From: Hyphomicrobiales bacterium
GTDB taxonomy: Bacteria > Pseudomonadota > Alphaproteobacteria > Rhizobiales > Rhizobiaceae
Length of the DNA: 64,000 bases
Assembly (NCBI GenBank): GCA_900472485.1
Contig: UCII01000028.1
Span: 1,287-65,286 of the forward strand
Direction of reading: 5' to 3'
Shown here: positions 46,568 to 55,781 of the stretch, in pieces
Numbering within the stretch: position 1 is the first letter of the stretch
Layout: each line of letters starts with the position of its first letter
Translations under genes and position numbers: made by a program
Notes under the pieces: model-generated
Database searches by the model: none
Seen by the model: only the letters and a program-made list of their open reading frames with translations
What the model was told of the DNA's origin: nothing

Positions 46568-47269
46568 ATGGGTGCAAACGATTTTGTGACGATCTTTTTC
46601 CTGGTGGCAGCGGTGCTGATCTTCTTTCAGCTGCGCAGCGTTCTCGGCCGCCGCACGGGGAATGAGAAGCCGCCGCGCGATCTCTATGGTTCCGCAGATC
46701 CGGCCAATGGCCCGACGGCACCGGATGCTGGCAAGGTGGTCACTCTGCCGCGCCGTGACGGGACCGAAGAGGAAGACCGTTTTGCTGCCATCGATGCCTT
46801 TACACCGGCCGGCACGCCGCTCAATGATTCGCTGCGCGACGTAAGCAAGGCAGATCCTTCCTTCAATCCCAAGGAATTCGTCAACGGTGCCCGCATGGCC
46901 TATGAGATGATCGTCATGGCCTTTGCCGAGGGTGACCGCAAGTCGCTGAAAGGCCTGCTGTCGCGCGAGGTCTACGAGGGCTTCGATGCCGCCATCGCCG
47001 AACGCGAAGCCAAGGGCGAAAAGGTCAAATCCACCTTTGTCGGTATCGACAAGGCCGATATCGTCACCGCCGAAGTGAAGGGCACGGATGTCCTCATCAC
47101 CATGCGCATCGTCAGCCAGATGATCTCGGCCACCTACGACAAGGCCGGCACTTTGATCGATGGCGATGCCGAAGCCGTGGCCGAGGTCAGCGATCTCTGG
47201 ACCTTCGCCCGCGACACACGTTCGCGCGATCCGAACTGGAAACTTGTGGCGACCGAATCGGAACAATGA
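46568..47269 (+). CDS. timA: Tim44/TimA family adaptor protein
   Basis: A 233-residue protein with one N-terminal membrane helix (about residues 5-22, DFVTIFFLVAAVLIFFQL). A low-complexity linker leads to a C-terminal Tim44-like domain (about 85-230, FNPKEFVNGARMAYEMIVMAFAEGDRKSLKGLLS). Mitochondrial Tim44 tethers Hsp70 to the import pore; bacterial TimA is thought to act at the inner membrane, with no settled function. The symbol follows family naming. Its stop overlaps the mltA start by 4 bases. Confidence 0.85.
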   Translation: MGANDFVTIFFLVAAVLIFFQLRSVLGRRTGNEKPPRDLYGSADPANGPTAPDAGKVVTLPRRDGTEEEDRFAAIDAFTPAGTPLNDSLRDVSKADPSFNPKEFVNGARMAYEMIVMAFAEGDRKSLKGLLSREVYEGFDAAIAEREAKGEKVKSTFVGIDKADIVTAEVKGTDVLITMRIVSQMISATYDKAGTLIDGDAEAVAEVSDLWTFARDTRSRDPNWKLVATESEQ

Positions 47270-48384
47270 CGAGCCTATCGCAGGACTTCAGACTGGAGCC
47301 GGCAACCTTCGCCGATCTGAAGGGATGGGAGGACGACGATCCTTCCAGCCTTTTTCGCGCGATGAAAGACTGTCGCACCTATATCCGCGATGGGAAGCCC
47401 TATCGCACCGGCGCTGCCGGACTGACGGCCGATGATCTCCTGACGCTCCTCGATGCCGCAGAACGGAAAGAGCCTGGCGATGCAGCCGAAGCCAGAGCCT
47501 TCTTCGAAGAGCACTGCCAGCCCTTCTTCATTCGCCGCGATGGCGGTGCCAGTGGTTTCGTAACCGCCTTCTTCGAGCCGGAAATAGACGTTTCGGCTGT
47601 GCCGGGTGGACCCTATCGCTACCCCTTCTATCGCCGGCCGGCCGATCTGATCGATCTGGATGACAGCAACCGACCCGCGGAACTTGACCCATCCTACATG
47701 TTCGGACGGTTGCGAGACGGGATAATTTCCGCTTATCCGGACCGCGGCGAGATCGATCGCGGCTATCTCGAAGGCGAGGGCCTGGAGATCGCCTGGGCGA
47801 AATCCAAGGTAGATGTCTTCTTCGTGCATGTGCAGGGCGCGGCGCGTCTGCGCTATCCGGACGGGCGTCTTGGTCGTATCACTTACGCCGCCAAGGCGGG
47901 TCATCCCTTCTCCGCCGTCGGGCGCCTGCTCATAGACCGGGGCCTGCTGGATCGCGCGACGATCTCTATGCAGACGATCCGCGACTGGCTGTATGCCCAT
48001 CCGGATCAGGTCGACGAGGTCCTCTCGCACAATCGATCCTACATCTTCTTCCGTGAAGCCGATGTCAGCGATCCCGCTCTCGGCCCGATTGCAGCGGCGA
48101 AGGTGCCGCTGGTACCAGGCCGTTCCCTCGCGGTCGACCGGCTCATCCACACTTTCGGTTTCCCCTTCTTCATCCGATCTGAAAGCCTGACGCATCTCGA
48201 CGCTGGCAAGCCCTTCGCTCGGCTGATGCTGGCGCTCGATACTGGCTCGGCGATCGTGGGGCCGGCGCGTGGCGATATCTTTACCGGCTCCGGCTACGAT
48301 GCCGGGGAGCTTGCCGGCACGGTGCGCAATGACGCCGATTTTTATATACTCATTCCGAAGGCGGCGGCGCAGAGGTTCGGCTGA
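47266..48384 (+). CDS. mltA: Membrane-bound lytic transglycosylase A-like
   Basis: A 372-residue MltA-family murein transglycosylase. The MltA barrel covers about residues 95-260 (GFVTAFFEPEIDVSAVPGGPYRYPFYRRP). The 3D domain with the catalytic Asp follows (LMLALDTGSAIVGPARGDIFTGSG, near residue 320). Unlike E. coli MltA, no lipobox or clear signal peptide is visible at the chosen start, so its export route is open. Overlaps timA by 4 bases and smr by 1 base, indicating an operon. Confidence 0.9.
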   Translation: MTSLSQDFRLEPATFADLKGWEDDDPSSLFRAMKDCRTYIRDGKPYRTGAAGLTADDLLTLLDAAERKEPGDAAEARAFFEEHCQPFFIRRDGGASGFVTAFFEPEIDVSAVPGGPYRYPFYRRPADLIDLDDSNRPAELDPSYMFGRLRDGIISAYPDRGEIDRGYLEGEGLEIAWAKSKVDVFFVHVQGAARLRYPDGRLGRITYAAKAGHPFSAVGRLLIDRGLLDRATISMQTIRDWLYAHPDQVDEVLSHNRSYIFFREADVSDPALGPIAAAKVPLVPGRSLAVDRLIHTFGFPFFIRSESLTHLDAGKPFARLMLALDTGSAIVGPARGDIFTGSGYDAGELAGTVRNDADFYILIPKAAAQRFG

Positions 48385-48968
48385 TGGCCCCGGAACGGAA
48401 GGACAAGGAACGAAAGCTCAGCACGGAAGACCGCATCCTCTGGGGTAAGGTCGCCAAGAGCACGCGTCCCATGCCGGGCCGAATGGCTGACATTGAGGCT
48501 TTCGAGGCGGCACTGCAGGCGGAAGCCGAAAGCGAACAAACTGCCCGTACTGCAAAGACGAAGCCAGTATCTCCCTCGGCCGAAACGCAGGAAACTCCGA
48601 CGCCAGTCAAACAGCCCGCCGGCCGCCATCACCCGCTCGAACGTCCCGTCAAGCGCAAGATCGCTAGGGGTCATCTGGCGCTGGAGGCCAGGATCGACCT
48701 TCACGGCCTCATCCAGAGCGAGGCGCATTCCATGCTTCTGGATTTCCTGTTGCGGGCCCATAGCCGCGGCCTGCGCCATGTGCTCGTCATAACAGGCAAG
48801 GGCAGCTCCATGGGCAGCGAGGGAGCCCTGAAGCGCGCCGTGCCGCTCTGGTTTTCTAAGCCGGAGTTCCGTTTTCTGATTTCCTCTTACGAAACGGCGG
48901 CACAACATCACGGTGGTGAGGGTGCGCTCTATATCCGCCTGTCGCGCCTGAAGGGGGAGAAGCTTTGA
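48384..48968 (+). CDS. Smr domain protein
   Basis: A 194-residue protein. A charged, Pro/Glu-rich N-terminal half precedes a C-terminal Smr domain (about residues 105-190) with the IDLHGLIQSEAH start and the TGKGSSMGSEGALKRAVPLWF core. Stand-alone Smr domains are nucleases acting on RNA or DNA. There is no MutS ATPase part. Tightly packed between mltA (1-base overlap) and the XRE gene (4-base overlap). Confidence 0.87.
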   Translation: MAPERKDKERKLSTEDRILWGKVAKSTRPMPGRMADIEAFEAALQAEAESEQTARTAKTKPVSPSAETQETPTPVKQPAGRHHPLERPVKRKIARGHLALEARIDLHGLIQSEAHSMLLDFLLRAHSRGLRHVLVITGKGSSMGSEGALKRAVPLWFSKPEFRFLISSYETAAQHHGGEGALYIRLSRLKGEKL

Positions 48969-49330
48969 CCCCTTTCGGTGAAGCGGTACGCAAGCTGCGG
49001 CTGCGCAAGGGCGTTTCGCAGAAGCAGATGGCGGCTGCGCTGAACGTGACTCCGGCTTATTTATCCGCCTTAGAACACGGAAAGCGCGGTCTGCCGACCT
49101 TTGATCTCCTGCAGCGCATCGCCGGGTACTTCAACATCATCTGGGACGAGGCCGAGGAATTGTTCTTGCTGGCGCGGTTTTCCGACCCGCGCGTCGTCGT
49201 CGATACCTCCGGGCTTGCGCCGGAATATACGGCCTTTGTCAATCACTTGGCAGGCAAGATCCGCAGCCTTGACGCAGCAACGATCCGCGAACTCTCGAAG
49301 GTTCTGGAAAATGCCGGAAAAACCGGCTGA
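48965..49330 (+). CDS. XRE-family helix-turn-helix regulator
   Basis: A 121-residue protein. An N-terminal Cro/C1-type HTH (about residues 5-60, VRKLRLRKGVSQKQMAAALNVTPAYLSALEHGKRG) is followed by a region around EEAEELFLLARFSDPRVVVDTSGL and a helical C terminus. It probably binds DNA as a dimer; targets are unknown. It is the last gene of the timA-mltA-smr run, overlapping smr by 4 bases, and could autoregulate that operon. Confidence 0.87.
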   Translation: MTPFGEAVRKLRLRKGVSQKQMAAALNVTPAYLSALEHGKRGLPTFDLLQRIAGYFNIIWDEAEELFLLARFSDPRVVVDTSGLAPEYTAFVNHLAGKIRSLDAATIRELSKVLENAGKTG

Positions 49331-49439
49331 AAACCGCCTTAATCCCCTGTTTTATACCTGATTTCGGGGCCTTCCGTTTGGAACTTCAGGGTGAAACATC
49401 CTATATACAAGCTAGGAAAAACCGCTGATTCGTTAGGGT

Positions 49440-49540
49440 CGGATGATTTCACGACCTGAAATCTGAATCCGCTCTAAACTTAAAGAAGTAGAGCATGATG
49501 TCGTCCGAAAACCGCTCACACTTTTCGGCATCATGCTCTA
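49440..49540. repeat. ~110-bp interspersed repeat, copy 2
   Basis: It begins GGATGATTTCACGACCTGAA, slightly shortened in the first palindrome compared with the copies at 22533 and 58201. It ends CACTTTTCGGCATCATGCTCTA. It lies in the spacer upstream of gyrB. Confidence 0.85.
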
Positions 49541-49582
49541 GGGATCGGCAGCGTTCTCTAAACACTGGAAAGACTTCAATAT

Positions 49583-52018
49583 ATGACTGACACGTCCGTA
49601 ACCGATAATGGTGGCAACGCCGAGTATGGCGCAGATTCCATCAAGGTCCTGAAAGGACTCGATGCCGTGCGCAAGCGTCCCGGCATGTATATCGGCGATA
49701 CGGATGATGGTTCGGGCCTGCATCACATGGTCTATGAGGTGGTCGATAACGCGATCGACGAGGCCTTGGCCGGCCATGCCGATATCGTCACGGTGACGCT
49801 CAATCCCGACGGTTCGGTCACGGTCACCGACAACGGCCGCGGCATCCCGACGGATATTCACAGCGGCGAAGGTGTTTCGGCGGCTGAGGTTATCATGACC
49901 CAGCTGCATGCCGGCGGTAAGTTCGACCAGAATTCCTATAAGGTTTCCGGTGGCCTGCATGGCGTCGGCGTCTCGGTCGTCAATGCGCTGTCCGTCTGGC
50001 TGAAGCTGAAAATCCGCCGCCAGGGCAAGATCCATGAAATGAGCTTCACCCATGGCGTGGCCGATGCGCCGCTGAAGGAAACCGGTGATGCGGGCGATGA
50101 GACCGGCACCGAAGTCAGCTTCATGCCGAGCTCCGAAACCTTCACCATGATTGAGTTCGACTACAGCACGCTCGAGCATCGTCTGCGCGAACTCGCCTTC
50201 CTGAATTCCGGCGTCCGCATTCTTTTGACCGACAAGCGTCATTCCGACATCAGGCAGGAAGAGTTGCTTTACGACGGCGGCCTGGAAGCCTTCGTTTCCT
50301 ATCTCGATCGCGCCAAGAAGCCGCTGGTTCAAAAGCCGGTATCGATCCGCAGCGAGAAGGACGGAATCACCGTCGAAGTGGCGATGTGGTGGAACGACAG
50401 CTACCACGAAAACGTGCTCTGCTTCACCAACAACATCCCGCAACGCGATGGCGGCACGCATATGGCCGGCTTCCGCGCCGCCCTGACGCGCCAGATCACC
50501 TCCTATGCGGACAGCTCGGGCATCACCAAGAAGGAAAAGGTGACGCTGACCGGCGACGACTGCCGCGAAGGCCTGACGGCCGTGCTGTCGGTCAAGGTTC
50601 CCGATCCGAAATTCTCCTCGCAGACCAAGGACAAGCTGGTTTCCTCCGAAGTTCGTCCCGTCGTCGAAAGCCTGGTCAACGAAGCCCTCAGCACTTGGCT
50701 CGAAGAGCATCCGTCCGAAGCCAAGGTTCTGGTCGGCAAAGTCGTCGAGGCTGCAGCTGCCCGCGAAGCTGCCCGCAAGGCCCGCGAGCTGACCCGCCGC
50801 AAGGGCGCGCTGGATATCGCTTCGCTGCCCGGCAAGCTTGCGGACTGCTCGGAGCGCGATCCCGCCAAGTCTGAAGTCTTCCTCGTCGAGGGCGACTCGG
50901 CAGGCGGTTCGGCCAAGCAGGGCCGTTCGCGTGAAAACCAGGCCATCCTGCCGCTGCGCGGCAAGATCTTGAACGTCGAGCGCGCTCGCTTCGATAAGAT
51001 GCTGTCGAGCCAGGAAATCGGTACGCTCATTACCGCGCTCGGCACCGGCATCGGCAAGGACGAATTCAACGCCGAAAAGCTGCGTTACCATAAGATCATC
51101 ATCATGACGGACGCAGACGTCGACGGCGCGCATATCCGCACGCTGCTGCTGACCTTCTTCTTCCGGCAGATGCCCGATCTCATCGAGCGCGGCCATCTCT
51201 ACATCGCCCAGCCGCCGCTCTATAAGGTGACGCGCGGCAAGTCGGTGCAATATGTCAAAGACGAGAAGGCGCTGGAAGAATATCTGATCGGCCAGGGCAC
51301 GGACGATGCAAGTTTGCGCCTCGGCAATGGCGAAGTCCGCACCGGTCAGGATCTGCGCGAGGCGATCTATGACGCGCTTCGCCTGCGTACGCTGATCGAC
51401 AATCTGCATTCCCGCTACAATCGCGCTGTCGTCGAACAGGCTGCTATTGCGGGGGCTCTCAACGCCGAAATGGTCAGCGATCCCACGCGTGCGGAGGCGC
51501 TCGCCAATGACGTTGCCAAGCGGCTCGATGTCATCGCCGAGGAAACCGAACGCGGCTGGAGTGGTGGCGTGACGGGCGAGGGTGGCCTGCGCTTCGAGCG
51601 CACCGTACGCGGCGTTAAGGAAGTCGTCTTCCTCGACATGGCGCTGATCGGTTCGCAGGATGCCCGCCTCATCGACCAGCTCGGCGCGCGGTTGAAGGAA
51701 GTCTATATCACACCGCCAAAGCTCGTTCGCCGCGATGGAGAGACGGAGATTTCCGGCCCTCGCCAGCTGCTGGACACGATCTTTTCCGGCGGCCGCAAGG
51801 GGCTGACGCTGCAGCGTTATAAAGGTCTCGGCGAGATGAATGCCGAGCAGCTCTGGGAAACGACGCTCGACCCGAACGTCCGCTCGCTGCTGCAGGTGAG
51901 GGTCACGGATGCGACCGATGCCGACGGCCTGTTTGCCCGGCTCATGGGCGATGAGGTCGAGCCGCGGCGCGAGTTCATTCAGGACAACGCGCTGAACGTC
52001 GCCAATCTCGACATCTGA
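49583..52018 (+). CDS. gyrB: DNA gyrase subunit B
   Basis: An 811-residue type II topoisomerase subunit that supplies ATP-driven negative supercoiling with GyrA. The GHKL ATPase domain carries EVVDNAIDEALAGHAD near residue 52, and GLHGVGVSVVNALS near 127. The transducer domain follows. The Toprim domain has EGDSAGGSAKQGR near 435 and DADVDGAHIRTLLL. The C terminus shows the QRYKGLGEMN motif. Normal length. Preceded by a repeat-filled spacer and closed by a strong bidirectional terminator. Confidence 0.98.
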   Translation: MTDTSVTDNGGNAEYGADSIKVLKGLDAVRKRPGMYIGDTDDGSGLHHMVYEVVDNAIDEALAGHADIVTVTLNPDGSVTVTDNGRGIPTDIHSGEGVSAAEVIMTQLHAGGKFDQNSYKVSGGLHGVGVSVVNALSVWLKLKIRRQGKIHEMSFTHGVADAPLKETGDAGDETGTEVSFMPSSETFTMIEFDYSTLEHRLRELAFLNSGVRILLTDKRHSDIRQEELLYDGGLEAFVSYLDRAKKPLVQKPVSIRSEKDGITVEVAMWWNDSYHENVLCFTNNIPQRDGGTHMAGFRAALTRQITSYADSSGITKKEKVTLTGDDCREGLTAVLSVKVPDPKFSSQTKDKLVSSEVRPVVESLVNEALSTWLEEHPSEAKVLVGKVVEAAAAREAARKARELTRRKGALDIASLPGKLADCSERDPAKSEVFLVEGDSAGGSAKQGRSRENQAILPLRGKILNVERARFDKMLSSQEIGTLITALGTGIGKDEFNAEKLRYHKIIIMTDADVDGAHIRTLLLTFFFRQMPDLIERGHLYIAQPPLYKVTRGKSVQYVKDEKALEEYLIGQGTDDASLRLGNGEVRTGQDLREAIYDALRLRTLIDNLHSRYNRAVVEQAAIAGALNAEMVSDPTRAEALANDVAKRLDVIAEETERGWSGGVTGEGGLRFERTVRGVKEVVFLDMALIGSQDARLIDQLGARLKEVYITPPKLVRRDGETEISGPRQLLDTIFSGGRKGLTLQRYKGLGEMNAEQLWETTLDPNVRSLLQVRVTDATDADGLFARLMGDEVEPRREFIQDNALNVANLDI

Positions 52019-52035
52019 TCGCTCGAAGAAGACGC

Positions 52036-52077
52036 AAAAAAGGCCCGCCAGATAATTTCGGCGGGCCTTTCTTTTTA
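52036..52077. terminator. Bidirectional terminator, gyrB/nitroreductase
   Basis: AAAGGCCCGCC pairs with GGCGGGCCTTT. The stem has an A run before it and TTTTTAT after it, between convergent genes. Confidence 0.9.
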
Positions 52078-52081
52078 TCAA

Positions 52082-52681
52082 TTACTTGGCGACGAAAGTG
52101 CCGTTGAAGGCGAGCCCCGAAAGCGGATTGCGCTGGCTCGGAACTTCGCGCTCACGCAGCTTTTCCGGAAGCTGGTTCTTGTCGCCGATCTTGCCAATCG
52201 CAACGGCAGCCTCGACCCGGAAGCCATCCGGAATGCCGAGAACCTCATACGCCTTTTCGACGTGGAAGCCCGTCATGCCATGAGCTTCATAGCCGGCTAA
52301 ATGTGCCTGGATGGCCAGGAAGCCCCAGGCCGCGCCCGCATCGAAGGAATGGCTGTAGCTGGGCTTCTGCTCAGCGGAGCCAAGCTCGCCGCTGTGAGTG
52401 CGGGAGATGACGAAAAGCAGCGCACCAGCGGATTTCACCCAGCCCTGATTGAAGTCGATCAGGACGCTCAAAAACCGATCCCAATGTTCCGATCCGCGCA
52501 GAGCATAGAGGAAACGCCAGGGCTGGAGGTTCGAGGCGGAGGGTGCCCAATGCGCCGCTTCCAGAATGGTCAGCAGGTCGGCTTCCGGCAGGGTCTCGTT
52601 GGAAAAGGCGCGTGGCGACCAGCGGTCGAGAAAGAGCTTGTCGATCGGATATTGGGATTCGCGGCTATTGCTTGATGTCAT
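52082..52681 (-). CDS. Nitroreductase family protein
   Basis: A 199-residue FMN-dependent oxidoreductase. The N-terminal RWSPRAFSNETL is the FMN-phosphate-binding signature, followed by AAHWAPSASNLQPWRFLYA near residue 45. The AAWGFLAIQAHLAGYEAHGMTGF helix and a C-terminal Arg-containing segment complete the fold. It could reduce nitroaromatics, quinones or other xenobiotics; substrate unknown. The ATG at 52681 is chosen; the frame upstream continues far but is not protein-like. It lies 80 bases downstream of a DUF2218 gene on the same strand. Confidence 0.87.
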   Translation of the reverse strand: MTSSNSRESQYPIDKLFLDRWSPRAFSNETLPEADLLTILEAAHWAPSASNLQPWRFLYALRGSEHWDRFLSVLIDFNQGWVKSAGALLFVISRTHSGELGSAEQKPSYSHSFDAGAAWGFLAIQAHLAGYEAHGMTGFHVEKAYEVLGIPDGFRVEAAVAIGKIGDKNQLPEKLREREVPSQRNPLSGLAFNGTFVAK

Positions 52682-52761
52682 GAGGGCTTCTTTCCTTGGT
52701 GAACGTCTGCCGCGGGCGATCGAAACTGGCCGTTGGCTGGTTATAAATAGAGGATGAAAAC

Positions 52762-53052
52762 TTAAACTCGGGCAGTCCAGCTCACGTCGAGCTCCTCGCG
52801 GAAGGCGAAGCGCTTGAGGTGGTCGGCAACGACGTTCTGCATGCGCTCGAGGTCTTCGGGCTTCTCGACCGTCAGCGTCATGACGAGGTTGCCGGGCTCG
52901 GCGGCCAGATCGAGGAAGTTTTCCGCGCTGAATGGCACCCTGCCGGCAGCCGCATCGAATTCCACTCTGAAGCGATGGCTCCAATGCTTGCAGAGCTGCT
53001 GGAGATAGCGGCTGGCATGGTCGGTCCTGACGTTGGAAACGGATGTCGCCAT
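52762..53052 (-). CDS. DUF2218 domain protein
   Basis: A 96-residue small protein. The whole length fits DUF2218: HASRYLQQLCKHWSHRF near the N terminus, a FSAENFLDLAAEPGNLVMTLTVEKPEDLERMQNVVADHLKRFAFREEL body, and an aromatic end. Such proteins are often found near siderophore or iron-uptake genes, but none are nearby here. Function unknown. Same strand as the nitroreductase gene downstream. Confidence 0.82.
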   Translation of the reverse strand: MATSVSNVRTDHASRYLQQLCKHWSHRFRVEFDAAAGRVPFSAENFLDLAAEPGNLVMTLTVEKPEDLERMQNVVADHLKRFAFREELDVSWTARV

Positions 53053-53213
53053 GGGATTTCTCCGATAAACCTGATCGCAAACGCGTCATTTGATACATAG
53101 AGGGATCTGCATTCGCCAGGTAGACAGTCTGTTTCAAGTTTGCGTTATTCCAGTGAAATTCTGTTCCGCTATGCTCCGACCCTATAGGAACGCGTGCGAG
53201 CGGAGATAGAGCC

Positions 53214-54167
53214 TTGCTGGTAAATGGAAAATGGACTGAGGATTGGCAGCCGGTCCAGGCCAAGGATGAGAAGGGCGGTTTCGTTCGCCAGATTTCGAGC
53301 TTCCGCAACTGGGTCACGCCCGATGGTCGTGCAGGCCCGACGGGTGACGGCGGTTTCAAAGCAGAGACCGGCCGCTATCATCTTTACGTCGCTCTGATCT
53401 GCCCCTGGGCTTCACGTACCCTGATTGGCCGCAAGCTGAAGGGTCTGGAAGAGGTCATTTCCGTTTCCATCGTCGAACCCGTGTTGTCCAAGCAGGGCTG
53501 GCAGTTTGGCGACTATCCCGGTGCGACGAACGATGCGATAAACGGCGCTACCTACATGCACGAGATTTACACCAAGGCCGATCCTGTCTTCACCGGACGC
53601 GCAACCGTGCCTGTTCTTTGGGACAAGCAGAAAGGCACGATCGTCAACAACGAATCCTCCGATATCCTGCGCATGCTGAATGACGGCTTCGGCGATCTTG
53701 CCCGCAATGACATCGATCTCTATCCGGCCGGCAAGCGGGATGAAATCGACAGTTTCAATGCCCGGATCTATCCCGCTCTCAATAATGGCGTCTATCGGAC
53801 GGGCTTCGCCACGACGCAGATCGCCTATGAAGAAGCCTTCAGCGAAGTCTTCGATTGCCTCGATCAGATCGAAACCGACCTGGAGGGCAGGGATTTCCTC
53901 TTTGCCGACAATCCGACGGAAAGCGATATCAGGCTCTTCGTCACCCTCGTCCGTTTCGATGTCGCCTATCACGGCCTGTTCAAATGCAATCTCCGCCGCC
54001 TGTCGGATTATGCCAATCTGCAGTCCTTCTGCCGTCGGATGTTCGATTGGCCAGGTGTTGCCGAAACCGTTGACTTCGATCATATCAAGCGCGGCTACTA
54101 CTCGATTTCGACGCTCAATCCCACCGGCATCGTGCCGCTGGGGCCAGCTCTCGACGAGCTGTTCTGA
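53214..54167 (+). CDS. Glutathionyl-hydroquinone reductase-like GST
   Basis: A 317-residue omega/Xi-class glutathione transferase. The catalytic Cys63 is in ICPWASRTL, in the position used by glutathionyl-hydroquinone reductases (YqjG/PcpF). A thioredoxin-like domain with the VPVLWDKQKGTIVNNESSDILRML glutathione contact is followed by an all-helical C-terminal domain. It probably strips glutathione from glutathionyl-hydroquinones. The start is a TTG at 53214 with CGGAGATAGAG upstream. Followed 63 bases later by a PLP decarboxylase gene on the same strand. Confidence 0.88.
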   Translation: MLVNGKWTEDWQPVQAKDEKGGFVRQISSFRNWVTPDGRAGPTGDGGFKAETGRYHLYVALICPWASRTLIGRKLKGLEEVISVSIVEPVLSKQGWQFGDYPGATNDAINGATYMHEIYTKADPVFTGRATVPVLWDKQKGTIVNNESSDILRMLNDGFGDLARNDIDLYPAGKRDEIDSFNARIYPALNNGVYRTGFATTQIAYEEAFSEVFDCLDQIETDLEGRDFLFADNPTESDIRLFVTLVRFDVAYHGLFKCNLRRLSDYANLQSFCRRMFDWPGVAETVDFDHIKRGYYSISTLNPTGIVPLGPALDELF

Positions 54168-54230
54168 TACTCGACCGAGTATCGAAACCGGTCTAAGGTC
54201 CGCCCGTCCGATGGAACAGGGAGGATCGTC

Positions 54231-55649
54231 ATGGATTGGGAGCAATTCCGGCAGTGGTCGGAGAAGGCGGCCAATTGGGGCGCGGATTATCGCGCATCGC
54301 TGCGCGACAGGCCGGTCCGGGCGAAGACGGCGCCGGGCGAGATTGCGGCTCATATCGCCGATTCCCCACCGGAAACGGGCGAAACCATGGCGGATATCTT
54401 CAAAGATTTTGAGGATATCCTGGTGCCCGGCATGACGCATTGGCAGCATCCGCGCTTTTTCGCCTATTTTCCTGCTAATGCCGCGCCCGTTTCGGTGGTT
54501 GCCGAATATCTGGTCAGCGCCATCGCCGCCCAATGCATGCTGTGGCAGACATCGCCCTCCGCGACCGAACTTGAAACGAAGGTCGTTGACTGGCTGCGCC
54601 AAGCCCTCGGCCTGCCTGAAACCTTCACCGGCGTCATTCAGGATTCCGCCTCGACCGCGACCCTTGCGGCTGTGCTGGTCATGCGCGAAAGAGCGCTGGG
54701 CTGGCAGGGCAACAAAAGCGGGCTTGCGGCCAACAAGGCAGTCCGTATCTATTCGACAGATCAGGTCCATACCTCCATCGACCGGGCCATCTGGATATCA
54801 GGTGTCGGCGAGGAAAATCTGGTGCGGATTTCCACCGGCGGTCCCAACAAGGCCATGGATCCGAAAGCACTTGCCGATGCGATCGAGCGTGATCGCGCTG
54901 CCGGTTTGCTGCCGGCCGGCGTCATCGCCTGCGTCGGTGGCACCAGCGTTGGCGCCTGCGACGATATTGCCGCCGTCGTTGAGGTCGCCCATGCGCATGG
55001 GCTCTATGTTCATGTCGATGCCGCGTGGGCGGGCTCGGCGATGATCTGCCCGGAATTCCGCACCCTATGGCACGGCGTCGAGCAGGCCGATTCCGTCGTC
55101 TTCAACCCGCATAAATGGCTCGGTGCGCAATTCGATTGCTCCGTCCAGTTCGTGCGCGAGCCGGAGACGCTGGTCCGCACGCTGGCGATTCAGCCCGAAT
55201 ATCTGCGCACGCACGGCCATGATGGCATCATCAATTATTCGGAATGGTCGGTGCCGCTGGGCCGCCGCTTCCGTGCGCTGAAGCTCTGGTTCCTGTTGCG
55301 CTATCACGGCTTGGAAGGCTTGCGGACGATGATCCGCAACCATGTCGCCTGGTCGCGGAATCTGGCGAAGCGCCTGGCTGCAGAGCCGGATTTCGAAATT
55401 GTCACCGAGCCGTTCCTGTCGCTGTTTTCCTTCGATCACAAGGCGCCCGAGGGGGGCGATCAGGAAAGCCATACCCAGCGGCTGCTGAATGCGATCAACA
55501 ATGACGGCCGTATCTATCTGACGCAGACTCGTGTTTCCGGGCGTCTGGTTATCCGTTTCCAAGCCGGCCAGTTTGAGGCGACGGCTGATGATATCGACAC
55601 CGCCTTCGACGTCATCGTTGAAATCGCCAGATCATTATCCTCGGCTTAG
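54231..55649 (+). CDS. PLP-dependent group II decarboxylase, AADC-like
   Basis: A 472-residue pyridoxal-phosphate enzyme of the aromatic-L-amino-acid decarboxylase family. The PLP lysine is Lys295 in FNPHKWLGAQFDCS. HVDAAWAGSAMICPEFR holds the ring-stacking/Asp contact near residue 260, and WQHPRFFAYFPANAAPVSV near the N terminus is typical of tyrosine/tryptophan/DOPA decarboxylases. It would make an aromatic amine and CO2; the true substrate is unknown. The ATG at 54231 has GGGAGG upstream. Confidence 0.88.
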   Translation: MDWEQFRQWSEKAANWGADYRASLRDRPVRAKTAPGEIAAHIADSPPETGETMADIFKDFEDILVPGMTHWQHPRFFAYFPANAAPVSVVAEYLVSAIAAQCMLWQTSPSATELETKVVDWLRQALGLPETFTGVIQDSASTATLAAVLVMRERALGWQGNKSGLAANKAVRIYSTDQVHTSIDRAIWISGVGEENLVRISTGGPNKAMDPKALADAIERDRAAGLLPAGVIACVGGTSVGACDDIAAVVEVAHAHGLYVHVDAAWAGSAMICPEFRTLWHGVEQADSVVFNPHKWLGAQFDCSVQFVREPETLVRTLAIQPEYLRTHGHDGIINYSEWSVPLGRRFRALKLWFLLRYHGLEGLRTMIRNHVAWSRNLAKRLAAEPDFEIVTEPFLSLFSFDHKAPEGGDQESHTQRLLNAINNDGRIYLTQTRVSGRLVIRFQAGQFEATADDIDTAFDVIVEIARSLSSA

Positions 55650-55781
55650 AAAAGCTGTTTTTCCAGCGCGGAGGGCCAAGCCATGCTAGGCTCCCTAAAA
55701 TCGCCTGATGACACTGGTAAATAGTTCGTTCATATATGGCGTCATCAATTTCGTCTTTGAAAATGCAGGGAAGGAAAATCC

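Noticed and set aside
49389..49402. Possible parS half-site (GGTGAAACATCC) downstream of the XRE gene
   Set aside because: Only one arm matches; the CACGTG centre is missing.
49538..52081. 847-codon open frame opposite gyrB
   Set aside because: An antisense shadow of gyrB; composition (Asp/Gly/Arg-rich low complexity) is that of a reverse-complement frame.
52682..53359. Upstream extension of the nitroreductase frame
   Set aside because: It overlaps the DUF2218 gene and the GST start in other frames; the family begins near MTSSNSRESQYPIDKLF.
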